A DNA stretch of 64,000 nt, taken from Magicicada septendecula (Eukaryota > Arthropoda > Insecta > Hemiptera > Cicadidae). Made by a program: the position numbers and the translations under genes. Shown here piece after piece: positions 1 through 11,459 of this stretch (its first letter is position 1; each line of letters begins with the position of its first letter). The stretch is taken from positions 339,225,076 to 339,289,075 of the forward strand of contig CM068368.1 of NCBI GenBank assembly GCA_034769895.1, given 5' to 3'. The notes beneath the pieces were generated by a model that had not been told where the DNA came from, did not search any database, and saw nothing but the letters and a program-made list of their open reading frames with translations.

Positions 1-2147
1 AAAATACTATTAAATCTCAAGAATAAAACTAATTGTTGCTATAAACAAAATAAAAAATATAACATTTACTTCCAACCTATTATTTATTTCTACTGACACG
101 CCCAAATTTTAACATACAACAGAAGATTAGTATTTTTAAATTTTCTTGTTAAATTAAATTGTTTTCTTTAACTACCATTTAAATTTATGTACAGTGATTA
201 TATTTAAAACTTTAAGTTTCTTTTAAAGAGCTCTTTTCACAAACAAAACTATAATTGTTTATTCATCACCTGCGTACTGCCGACGTTACCGTTGCGCGCG
301 CGCGCGCGCGTGTGTGTCCCCTGAATCCTGAGAATTTGATGATGATGATTATGCTGATATATAAACAATTTATATATAATTATGTTTGAAAGAAGTTTTA
401 TAACTTCAAGAAACGTACAAATTTGTGTTTAACTCGGAATGAAAAGAACCACAAGCCTTATTGCCATATATTTGAAAACGCCAGTGACCATAATAGGGTT
501 GTCATAGAGCGGTGTAATCTCGGTGGAAGATTAAGAAGGTTGTCTAGGAGCTCGACCATCCTCTCTTGTAGGGACTAGCATATTTTCGTCTAGCAAATCG
601 CCTATCTACATGTCTATTATCTGTATCCGTCAGGGAATTTGCCTACACTCGAAAAAACTGCGACGATAGATTGAAGTGTGTTCGAGAGAAGTTAGATACA
701 AGAGTGGTAAGATAACAAATTTCGTTGGGTAGTTAACGTACTAGACAGATAAAGGAAGAAGTATTTTCTAAAGGTAGAAGACAAAAGAGACTTTGATACT
801 TTTGACAAGACTGTACTTGAGAAAGTCGAGGAAGGGACAACTGTCATGACATAGAAGTGGAAGGGTTACAAAAGAACAGAATAGTACGGTTATCATTATT
901 TTTCAGTTAACAATAGCTATAATTTTCTATGTCCAAACAATGTTCGTGTTAAGTACATTGAGGATAAAACACGATATGTATCGAAGAATCTGCCAAACCA
1001 GTACATTACAATCGTCTTTGGTACAGTTTGTTTGGAGAACGTGTCAAATTCTAATTAAGAATTATTTTGTAACTTTGTGGAAACAACAAATTATTTATAC
1101 CTGTAGATCTAAATAAATTCAAGTTTAAAAATAATTTAAAGTAAACAAAAAAATTAATTTAACGTTTTTAATTTAAGAAGTAAAAACATTTTAATTCAGA
1201 ATGAAAACTTTTACAACCGCTATTTGAAAATGTAATTGTTTGTTATTAGAGTATTCTTTATTTTCTGCGGCTTCAGAGCGAACTTCGAATCGGTTAACAT
1301 TAGTTTTCATCATTGGATTAGTACCACATAAATTATGTTAGCTTTGCCTATAACCAACATACATTTAAGCTAATGAGGCTCGAAATGGTACTATGTTTTA
1401 TTTCATTTAACAATAGTATTAGGACAGAAATGATTCAAATAAATTTTTAAAACTACGTGCCTGAGCCGGAGGTAGCGTACAGACCTATGAGGTGGGTCTC
1501 CTTCTCTTCTGAGGTACGGTTCCATGTCACCCTTAAGGAGTCAACTGCAGAAGCTTAAAGCAGGCGGATCGAGCGGGTTCTATTCGGGTAAGTAATGACC
1601 GGTTCTGAGGTACTTAAATGTGAGATAGACAAAAGTATGTGGTTACTGCCTAGTGGACATGCCTGGGAAAGGATCAAATGATGATGCGGAAGATGATGAG
1701 TGTTGGTGTATGCGGAAGATACTAGTATAATGGTTCACTACACACAAACTAATGATAGTAAACTAATCACCTACACAAACTTTGATTATATTTCTTTCAG
1801 TTACACATGTGGAGTATGAATTCGACTATGCTTTTGTAAATCCACATTTAAGAGAGCGTGTAAACGTAAATATCTCCCCACATACACACACGTCTCTCCC
1901 TCCCATTTGCTTGAGTTCATATACAGTATATCAAATGTAAATAGCAAGCCCTACACAACGCCAACTAACAACCACTACTACAAGACGCCAAGTACACCGG
2001 TATTCATTAATAAATAGCCTCTAAACAGCCACCACAATAGAAAAGTAAGCAATCGTAAGGAACACATCTGAGTAGATGTTAACCCGTATGTAAAAGAAAC
2101 GTAATAATAACACGCAACATCGTGTAAGAGTAATAGCTCCATTGTAA

Positions 2148-2150
<3 letters not shown>
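1..2150. other. No gene recognised
   Basis: AT-rich DNA with a (CG)n/(TG)n run near 294-316. No splice-supported coding sequence or identifiable mobile element was seen. Confidence 0.5.

Positions 2151-2243
<93 letters not shown>
2151..2243. repeat. (CA)n microsatellite, 93 bp
   Basis: Uninterrupted CA repeat. The Val-Cys open frames crossing it on the minus strand are artefacts of the repeat. Confidence 0.98.
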
Positions 2244-2245
<2 letters not shown>

Positions 2246-2387
2246 ACATTCACATATAAACGTATATAAAAATACATATCATTTACTATATAGGTAACTC
2301 GAAGTTTCTTGCAGTAATTATATAATATTGTGATGTTATTCAAATGTAGTTTCTTCTGCAAGTAATGTATTGCGTTTTTGTTTCAAT

Positions 2388-2431
2388 ACCTGACGCACGT
2401 TTCACTGAAAAATATCAGCATCATCAGAGGT
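2388..2431 (-). ncRNA. Hammerhead ribozyme-like motif (Penelope type), left arm
   Basis: Exact inverted copy of the motif in the other palindrome arm: ACCU stem I, CUGAUGA, U, GCUGA/UCAGU, GAAAC, GUGC, GUC, AGGU read on the minus strand from 2431 to 2388. The two motifs point away from the palindrome centre. Confidence 0.68.
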
Positions 2432-2493
2432 TTGTATGTACCCGTAAATCAATAACAATCGAAAAAAAAAGTTTATTATTGATTTACATACAA

Positions 2494-2537
2494 ACCTCTG
2501 ATGATGCTGATATTTTTCAGTGAAACGTGCGTCAGGT
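2494..2537 (+). ncRNA. Hammerhead ribozyme-like motif (Penelope type), right arm
   Basis: Stem I pairs ACCU (2494-2497) with AGGU (2534-2537). The core CUGAUGA is at 2498-2504. One unpaired U follows, then stem II GCUGA/UCAGU (2506-2510, 2517-2521) with a six-base loop. GAAAC is at 2522-2526 with stem III reduced to A-U and C-G closing a GUGC tetraloop. The cleavage triplet GUC is at 2531-2533, so cleavage is predicted after 2533. Penelope-like elements are known to carry hammerheads with such a minimal stem III. The extra U before stem II departs from the textbook core, so activity is unproven. Confidence 0.7.
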
Positions 2538-3061
2538 GTTGAAAAAAAACGCAATACATTACTTGCAGAAGAAACTACATTGAACAACATCACAATATTA
2601 AAATATCGGTATGGAGAACCATACATGACTTCCATGTTCTAAGATTTATATTTAAAATCATTTACGAAATGAAATGTTTCCATAGAAACTACTTCTTTCC
2701 ACTTATTGCTTCAGCCTTAACCACAGTACTGTGGTCACTAACGTATACCACCACACGATATCGCACTCGATTTTCACTGATGATGGCAGTCGACGGCACT
2801 GCCGAAACGTCTGGTTTTGCAGAAAACATTGGACTAAGGCCAAACAGCCCGGGAAGGAATTTTAACAACAAACTACTACTTTGTTGCCGATAACGTAGTA
2901 CACATATAAAAATTATCCCCTCCCCCTCAACTATAATTTTCATTTATAGAAAATTACCCCCACCCCGTTCAACTAGCCTCTTCATTTATAGATATTTGAT
3001 CTACGTTTCTACAGTGGATTATTAAGATCTTCTTATCAGGATACTTTATTTATCAAAATTA

Positions 3062-3720
3062 AGTACTTTACTCTTGTTACAACAAAAAATGTTTCTGGTA
3101 AACTACCCTTTCCCCGTAACCGATCTTCACCAAAATCAATAAGGCTTGAGTCTTCTACAACTCAGGCACATAAGTAAAAAATTATTTGATTCTATTTTAA
3201 TTTACGGCAGTTATCGTTCGTCATGAAAAAATTTCTCTTGTTACAACATAAAATGTTGCAGGTAAACTACCCCTTCCTCTTAACCGATCTTCACCAAAAT
3301 CAACAGACCTTGAGTAGTCTATAATTTAGGGACGTATGCAAAACAATATGTTATTATGTTTGAATTTACGGGAGTTATCGTTCGTCATAGAAAAAATTAA
3401 CCTTGTTATCACATAAAATGTTGCCGGTAAACTACCCCTTTCTCTTAACTGATCTTCACCAAAATCAACAGGCCTTGAGTACTCTATAATTCGGAAGGTG
3501 TGCAAAAAAGTATTTGATTCTGTTTGAATTTACGGCAGTTATCGTTTATAGAAAAAATTACCCTTGTTAAAACATAAAACGTTGCTGGTAAACTACCCCT
3601 TTCCCTTAACCGATCTTCACCAAAATCAAGAGACATTGAGATCCCTACAACTAAGGGCTGTATGCAAAATATTATTTGATTATGTTTGAATTTGCGGCTC
3701 TTATCGTTTGCCAAAAAAAA
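3062..3720 (-). repeat. Tandem ~163-bp satellite, four copies (left arm)
   Basis: The marker CGATCTTCACCAAAAT recurs at 3121, 3285, 3450 (variant TGATCT) and 3611, spacing 161-165. Units contain GTAAACTACCCCTT and a conserved end before ACAACATAAAATGTTGC. Orientation is opposite to the array at 6.9-8.5 kb. Confidence 0.93.
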
Positions 3721-3729
3721 AAGAATAAC

Positions 3730-6660
3730 ACACGATTCGTCCGGAATAGTATGAAAACCATTTTTAACAGATCTTAAGAGAAACAGTTTCTTTATAGCCC
3801 ACATAGATTTATTATACTTCCTGTTTAGCCCTTTATACCAAGCAGCAATGCGCAAGTAAGGAAAGGTATAAGGCTCCAACTTATATCACTTCTGCTGCTT
3901 CTAATCCAATAAACCTCAATAATCGTCAGCAGGGCGTGGAAATATAGTTAGTAACTGAGTTTTATCAGGAACATATTTTATACAATTATGCCACGAGAAA
4001 TGTGAAGCAAAGATAACTTCTAGGTATTTTAATTCCTATAATAGAGACTTGCTGTTTAGGACACCAGAAACAAAAGACTACATTTTATGTCATTGAACCC
4101 TTAATACTATTTTAAATTTAAGTCCTTAACTTAATGACTGCAAGTTCTTAATCATTCACGCTATTGTGGAAAATAACTATGCTTTTTGACGATAATAGTG
4201 CAGGTCTTTTATTATATATTTGATGAAACGCTTGTCATTTCAGGACAATCAGGTTTCTCTGGACTTAATCTCATATAGTAACAATCATGTGAACTTAATG
4301 GAAAGAAAAGTTAATGCTAGACTTAATTTGTAACAATATCAGTCCAACATAAGTTTTAATAAAGTTGAAGCGGACACTGGAGAAATAGGTAATAAAAAGG
4401 CTGCCAAGATGGCAAAAGAAGCCGATGTTCATCCATTCTACATAGTGCAAAGAAAATCAAATTTGGATTTCCTTTTGGTAAAAGAAAGCTAAATGCATAG
4501 AGAATCTGTGGACAAATATTGAAAAAGGGTTAGTTACAAAACAATATTTGTTCCTAAATAAGATAATAGGAGTCTGAGGAAAATCTAAATTTACTGGAAT
4601 TTATGATTTGACTAAAATTCATATTATCTGAATGTGGAAGGACTTTCTAGATTCAACGCTTTACCGAATCCAGTTGTGATTCTTATTTTTGGCAGGTATG
4701 GCACCACATTCTGTTTGATTCTGAGTTACTTGAAATGGAACGTGGTTCCTTCATGCGAGATCTTATTGTAGAAATATTGATTGATCATTTCGTTAGACAG
4801 ATTTAATGACTAACAGTGAATTGTGCAAATTATTTGTTAAACAGACTTGACTTTGTTAAACGGTTATAAACACTTTTTTGTTATAACCACTTTATGTATG
4901 CGCTATTGTAAATTAACCTATTCTAATTTCAAAATCAGTCAGTTGATTTGTACTGTAAGTTCATGTGACATGTACACTGAAGTATGAAGAAAAAAAAAGT
5001 GTTAAACACACACACACACACGCGCACGCTCGTATCCTCAAGTTATCTTCGTAAATTAACACTCTGAATCCACTAAATAAATAAGGAACTAATATTATTG
5101 TGTCGGTGTATATATGTATGTACATACATACGGGAGTGATGGTATGTCCAAAAAATATGTAAATAAACCTTCAAAGGATATAATAATGTGTGTGTGCGTG
5201 TCTCGACAGATCTAATGAAACTTCAGCTAAATCAGTTTTCCTAACTATAATAGGCTATAGGAGAAATGAACTATGATTTAAAATATAAACAACAAGATTA
5301 TATAATTAAACAGACTTAGTGTGAAAATTGTTTAACAGTTGTCTTTTAAGAATGCAATAAATCTACAGATGGTCATGTTAAAATTTGTTGACTCTAAAAT
5401 TTTTGAAGTCAAATTTAAGTCTTTTGGGGAATGAAAGAAGTTAACGGACAAAGTTTTCTGCAAACAGCTTGAAAGTGTCATCTTCTTAGATAGTTCTTCG
5501 AAGTGGTTTATTTTTGTAGATTATAAAATTATCTTAAACTATGCGTTTTCCTTGTTACTACAAAGCAACGACTGATATAGTTATAACACCCTGTCACACT
5601 ATCTGCAATGTGTGTTTCTTTGCTTCAACTACGACATATGAAAGTTAACTTAGTTGCAGTCTTTTGAAAACAGGGTCTTCTTGCACGCCTTATATTCTGT
5701 TTTACGCTCGACTTCGTTAGGACAATTTGAAATATTAATTTATGTAAAAATGCGTTAGGTACTATATAGGTTATGAAATTACATTCAAAGTTATCTTCCT
5801 AAACTACCCGAAATATAGTGTTTTGAATGTTGAAAAATTTGTATATGTTATAGAAATTTAATCCCCGGTTTATTATAAATAATTAAAATCTTATACTTTA
5901 GAAAGAGTAATTTTATTTAGGGTATGATGTTTACTTTGTTATCTTAGAGGATGAAAGGAATTCAACGGAAAGATGAAATTCTTGACTACAGTTTCAAACG
6001 AGGTTGAAACACCAAGTGTTGATGATCAGCCTCCTACTTTCCTAAACGTTTTAAGCTTGTTAGGAGCCAGATTAGAATTCATGCCTTGGCGTGTACGTAA
6101 ATTAAGCAAAATAGCCATTCGTTATAGAAATTTCTGACATCTCATGGTTACTGACAAACGTAGTATCCTCTGCTTGGCAGCCTTGGATATATTAATGACA
6201 GTTTTATTATACGGCAGTGATTCTTTCTAACACGCTGAAGTGAGCATGATTATAATGTACTAACACTAGGGTTATAACAAAACACCATTGATTTATTTGA
6301 ACTTTGTACTTTAATATTTTTGTTGTTATCATCACGCTTCATGTTACACGTACCCATTTCATCATAACTCTACACAAGCGATACTTATAGAAATATATAT
6401 TTGTTGAAATGAATTTGCAATAGAAAACTATTTTGTAATAAAGAGTCAAGATGAAAAAGTATAAAAAGATAACACATATACACACACACGACACACAAGG
6501 GCAAGAGGGTGTGGTCGTAACTGTAACTCACTGAAGGTTGCAGAGTTTTAAAAATAGTATTAAACGCTTAACGAGTGAACTGACTTCGTATGTTACATAG
6601 ATCATACATATGGGGTCAATGATATAAGTAAAAGACTAAATAAGAGAGGCGTGAATTTGT
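3730..6660. other. Spacer of the foldback structure, no gene seen
   Basis: AT-rich sequence with a short (CA)n/(CG) run near 5007-5030 and no convincing coding or RNA gene on either strand. Confidence 0.6.
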
Positions 6661-6904
6661 TGTTTAGTTCTTACAAGACATTCATAATTCAGCTTCATTT
6701 CAGTGATTACACTAAGGAATGACTGTTTTTTACTTCCATGTTCCTTAAGGAAATGGAAGTATGGTGATGGCCAAAAAATCGTGTTCAAGATTGTTGCAGA
6801 TTCTGATTGTACTACACTCAAAACATGAAAAAAGTCATTTTTCGAAAAGTGTCTGTGTGTCTGTGTGTGTGTGTCTGTAGATTCAAACAGAATCAAATAA
6901 TTTT

Positions 6905-8480
6905 ATGCATACAGCTCTGATTTGTAGAGTACTCAAGACCTATTGTTTTTGGTGAAGATCGGTTTAGGGAAAGGGGTAATTTACCAGCAACGTTTTTTTT
7001 TTAATCAAGGGTAATTTGTTTCTATGGCAAACGATAACAGCCGCAAATTCAAACAGCATCAAATAATATTTTAAATACAGCCCTGAATTATAGAGTTCTC
7101 AAGACCTATTGTTTTTGGTGAAGATCGGTTAAGGGAAAGGAGTAGTTTACCTGCAACGTTTTATGTTTTAACAAGGGTATTTTTATGGCTAACGATAACA
7201 GCCGCAAATTCTAACAGAATCAAATAGTCTTTTGTATGCAGCCCTCAGTTGTAGGGATCTCAATGTCTGTCGATTTTGGTGAAGATCGGTTAAGGGAAAG
7301 GGGTAGTTTACTAGCAACATTTTATGTTTTAACAACGGTAATTTTTTTTTTGACGAACGATAACTGCCCCACATTCAAACAGAATCAAATATTTTTTTGC
7401 ATACGATCCTAAATTGTAAGAGACTGAAGGCCTGTTGATTTTGGTGAAGATCGGTTAAGGGAAAGGGGTAGTTTACCTGCAACGTTTTATATTTTAACAA
7501 GGGTATTTTCTATGGCAAACGATAAGAGCCGCAAATTCAAACAGAATCAAATAATGTTTTGTATACAGCCCTGAATTGTAGAGTACTCAAGACCTATTGT
7601 TTTTGGTGAAGATCGGTTAAGGTAAAGGGGTAGTTTACCAGCAACGTTTTTTTTATCAAGGGTAATTTTTTTCTATGGCAAACGATAACAGTCGCAAATT
7701 CTAACAGAATCAAATAATCTTTTGCATACAGCTCTCAGTTGTAGGGATCTCAATGTCTCTTGATTTTGGTGAAGATCGGTTAAGGGAAAGGGGTAGTTTA
7801 CCGGCAACGTTTTATATTTTAACAAGGGTATTTTCTATGGCAAACGATAAGAGCCGCAAAGTCATACAGAATCAAATAATGTTTTGTATACAGCCGTGAA
7901 TTGTAGAGTACTCAAGACCAATTGTTTTTGGTGAAGATAGGTTAAGGGAAAGGGGTAGTTTACCAGCAACATTTTATGTTTTAACAAGGGTAATTTTTTA
8001 TATGACGAACGATAAGAGCCGTAAATTCAAACAGAATCAACTACGTTTTTGCATACCTTTTTGAATTATGGAGAACTCAAGGTCTATTGATTTTGTTGAA
8101 GATCGGTTAAGGGAAAGGGGTAGTTTACCAGCAACATTTTATGTTTTAACAAGGGTAATTTTTTTATGACAAAAGATAACTGTCGTAAATTCAAAGAGAA
8201 TGAAATAATTTTTTGTACACTTTCCTGAACTGTAGAGTTCTCAAGGCCTGTCGATTTTGGTGAAGATCGGTTAAGGGAAAGGGGTAGTGTACCTGCAACA
8301 TTTTATGTTGTAACAAGAGAAATTTTTTCATGACGAAAGATAACTGCCGCACATTCAAACAGAATCAAATATTTTTTTGTATGCATCCCTGAATTGTAGA
8401 TGACTGAAGGTCTATTGATTTTGGTGAAGAGTGTTTAAGAGAAAGGGGTAGTTTACCTGCAACACTTTTTATTTTAACAA
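6905..8480 (+). repeat. Tandem ~163-bp satellite, ten copies (right arm)
   Basis: The marker GGTGAAGATCGGTTAAGGG or a close variant occurs near 6951, 7117, 7278, 7443, 7605, 7768, 7930, 8095, 8259 and 8423, spacing 161-166. The units differ by point changes and poly(T) length, so the array is not newly made. Confidence 0.95.
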
Positions 8481-9099
8481 GAGTAAAGTACTTAATTTTG
8501 ATAAATAAAGTATCCTGATAAGAAGCTCATAATAATCCACTGTAGAAATGAAGATGAAATATCTATATATGAAAATTATACTTGAAGGGGGAGGGGAGAA
8601 TTTTTTATATGTGTACTACGTTATCGGCAACAAAGAAGTAGTTCTTTGTTAAAATTGCTTCCCGGGCTGTTTAGCCGTAGTCCAATGTTTTCTGCAAAAC
8701 CAGAATTTTCGGCAGTGCCATCGACTGCCATCATCAGTGAAAATCGAGTGCGAAAACGTGAGGTGGTATACGTTAGTGACCACAGTACTGTGGTTAAGGC
8801 TGAAGCAATAAGTGGAAAGAAGTAGTTTCTATGGAAATATTTCATTTCGAATATGATTTTAAATATAAATCTTAGAACATGGAAGACATGTAAAGTTCTC
8901 CATACAGATATTGTGAATGTTTTGTATAGTTCTGACAAGATATTCATAATTCAGCTTCATTTCAATAATTACACTAAGGAATTAGTTTTTTAAAATTTTA
9001 TTTTCGTTACATGTCTAAAATTTTGGGAATCGAAAGTACAGGAATTCCGTTACACGACTACTATTTTGGGAGTCTATCACATAGGGATCTCGTGTGTAA

Positions 9100-9760
9100 A
9101 TCCAACGCATTGGTATCTGGTCATTATAGTGTACTATGGTGGGATTCCACACATGGGTATCCTGTCGTACATGACTACAGTGAGAGTCTATCACTCAGGC
9201 ACTTGTGTGGAAATAAAACGCAAGGGCATCTGGTCACTATAGTGTACTACGGTGGGATTCCACACATGGGTATCCTGTCGTACATGACTACAGTGAGAGT
9301 CTATCACACATGCACTCGTGTGGAAATAAAACGCAAGGGCATCTGGTCACTATAGTGTACTATGGTGGGATTCCACACATGGGTATCCTGTCGTACATGA
9401 CTACAGTGGGAGTCTATCATTCAGGCACTCATGTGGAAATAAAACGCAAGGGCATCTGGTCACTATAGTGTACTACGGTGGGATTCCACACATGGGTATC
9501 CTGTCGTACATGACTACAGTGGGAGTCTATCACACAGGCACTCGTGTGGAAATAAAACGAAAGGGCATCTGGTCACTATAGTGTACTACGGTGGGATTCC
9601 ACACATGGTTATCCTGTCGTACGTGACTATAGTGGGAGTCTATCACATAGGCATCTCTTTGCATCTCGTGTAGAAATAAAACGCAAGGGCATCTGGTCAC
9701 AAGTGTACTATAGTGGGAGTACAACACACGGGTATCCCATCGTACGTGACTACTGTGGAA
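9100..9760. repeat. Minisatellite, 113-bp period, about six copies
   Basis: The start of GGGATTCCACACATGG recurs at 9141, 9254, 9367, 9480 and 9593 (exact 113-base spacing), with a diverged copy at 9715. Each unit contains GTCGTACATGACTAC and AAATAAAACGCAAGGGCATC. Open frames across it on both strands are repeat artefacts. Confidence 0.95.
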
Positions 9761-9789
9761 ATCCAGCACAAAGGCATCTCTTGCATTTC

Positions 9790-10572
9790 TGTTACTATGA
9801 TTGTTAGTGCACCATATGTCTACATATAGGCATATAGGCTGTCTACATATCCTTTTGAAATTGTAAATTATATTTTATTACACAAATTGCCTCATTTTAA
9901 TTGGGTGCCCTTTAAATTAGCTTCGTTCCAACAAGAGTTGCTGGTTTCTTCTGAAATTAATGGTTTTTTTTTGTTTCTTTAGTGAGCTCCTTCTATGTCT
10001 TTCTCGAATACTATATTTTGTTCCTGAATTTATTTCTTGCTTCTGTATAATAATTTATAAATTTTGTCATTAGTGAATTTTACATAAAAAGTGCTGAATA
10101 TGTAAATATTTAGCCTATTTCCGTTTACGTACTAAATAGTCGTTTAAGTTTTTGAAAAGTTGTAATAAATTTAAACAGTTTTTAGAAAAATAGGATTTTT
10201 AAGCATACTTTCCATTCAAATGGGAGTGATTATTACTTGATTATGTTAGTCGAGACATCCTCACTTTTCTTATTACAAAACAGATAAATTTTTATTTAAC
10301 ACATGATTTTTTTTTTCAAAACAAAATATCGTTGTTGCAGATATATCATTACTAGGAAAATTATAACGATATCAGATAAAAAAATACGTATAAATTAATA
10401 AAATCTAAAAAAATTAAGATTTATATCCTTTCATTTAGAAGCTGGTAAATTTTAATATTAGACTGTTTTAAGTTAAAACAGAGAGGCTGTCGTTCCACAT
10501 ATGAACTTACAACCGTAACATCTTATGTAACATAAAGAGAACTGTTCTTACAAATTTCTATGAAGAAAACTA
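9790..10572. other. No gene recognised
   Basis: AT-rich sequence between the 113-bp minisatellite and the mariner element. Nothing else was identified. Confidence 0.5.
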
Positions 10573-11456
10573 CGAGCTCTATTTTTTTTTCAACCTCCGG
10601 TGAGTTGGCAAACCTGGTTCTGTTGTCATAGCAACAATGTGATTATTGATTAATGTTTTTGAAGCTTTGTTCTAACCTATAACCACTGGTTTTATAGTTA
10701 TTTTGTCTATTACTGTGGTGACGACAGTTTAATTATGGCAACTACAATTGAAATTGCCTCCAAGTGTGAGATTCGGACTGTTATTAGATTTCTTCAAGTT
10801 GAAGGTTTTAGTGCTGCAGAAATTCATCGAAGGTTGTGTAATGTGTATGGAGAAAATGTGATGAGTGATGGTTCAGTTCGGAAATGGTGTTGAAAATTTA
10901 AAGAATGGCGAATTGATGTTAGTGATAAAGGAGGGCAATGAAGAAAGTCCGTCGCTACTGATGATTTTGTTGAAAGGGTAGACAGGATGGTTCGTGAGCG
11001 CCGTCGTTTCACAATTACTGAACTTTCTGCTGATTTTCCTGAAATTTCTAGGTCTGTTCTTTATGATATTCTTACTCAGAAGCTTGGGTATGAGAAACTC
11101 TGTGCTCGGTGGATTCCCAAACAACTCACAGATGTCTACAAGACTCGAAGAATGGGTGCATCGTTATTGTTTTTGGAACTACTGACTTGAAAAAGTGGTT
11201 AGGTGAGCAGCGGTTTGACTCCAATGATGAGTTAAAGTCTAGTGTGGTAGATTGGATGACTACTCAGGAGCGAACATTCTACAACATGGGAATAGAAAAG
11301 TTGGTGCCTCGCTATGATAAGTACCTCATCAATGGTGGTGACTATGTAGAAAAGTAGTTTACATATATATGAAACTTTTGTATACAATAAAATTATTGAT
11401 GTCATTCATGTGTCTGTTTATTGGTCTATCGGAGGTTGAAAAACAAATAGCCCTCG
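10573..11456 (+). mobile_element. Mariner element, internally deleted, with intact ends
   Basis: TA target duplications lie at 10571-10572 and 11457-11458. The ends are inverted repeats: CGAGCTCTATT...TTTTTCAACCTCCGG on the left against CGAGGGCTATTTG...TTTTTCAACCTCCGA on the right. At 884 bp it is about 400 bp shorter than a usual ~1.3-kb mariner. The loss is internal and removes the catalytic part of the transposase, so the copy cannot move by itself. Confidence 0.93.
10736..11357 (+). pseudogene. Mariner transposase pseudogene (catalytic core deleted)
   Basis: Begins ATG at 10736 (MATTIEIASKCEIRTVIRFL) with the paired helix-turn-helix DNA-binding domain, including VRERRRFTITELSADFPEIS and CARWIPKQLTDVYKTRR. 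Two in-frame TGA codons (near 10892 and 10939) stand where the family has Arg, both explained by CGA to TGA. After LLFLE the frame jumps at a deletion to the extreme C-terminus (DLKKWLGEQRFDSND ... YINGGDYVEK). All three DD34D aspartates are missing. The family is the SETMAR-related mariner group common in arthropods. Confidence 0.92.
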
Positions 11457-11459
11457 TAT

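Larger units (their letters stand above)
2322..2602. repeat. 281-bp near-perfect palindrome
   Basis: The sequence from AATATTGTGATGTT on the left recurs in reverse complement up to AACATCACAATATT on the right, with centre near 2461 and only a handful of differences and a small asymmetric spacer. Each arm contains TTCTTCTGCAAGTAATGTA, a hammerhead-like motif and TTTGTATGTA. Similar modules at 63.2 kb flank Penelope endonuclease sequence, so this is probably two inverted Penelope terminal fragments. The right edge merges into the outer end of the foldback arm. Confidence 0.9.
2600..8917. mobile_element. Large foldback-type structure with tandem repeats inside inverted arms
   Basis: The left arm (about 2600-3720) and right arm (about 6905-8917) are inverted copies. 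Each has a unique outer segment (2600-3060; 8490-8917) of clearly similar sequence, then tandem ~163-bp units, four on the left and ten on the right. The middle, about 3.2 kb, has no recognisable gene. Long inverted repeats containing tandem subrepeats are typical of Foldback and Galileo-type DNA transposons, but no transposase or clear target duplication was found. It could also be a satellite-associated inverted duplication. Confidence 0.6.

Noticed and set aside
1978..2361. Val-Cys-rich minus-strand frame
   Set aside because: Translation of a (CA)n microsatellite.
9011..9355. 114-codon frame across the 113-bp repeat
   Set aside because: Repeat artefact; the frame follows the satellite unit and matches no protein family.
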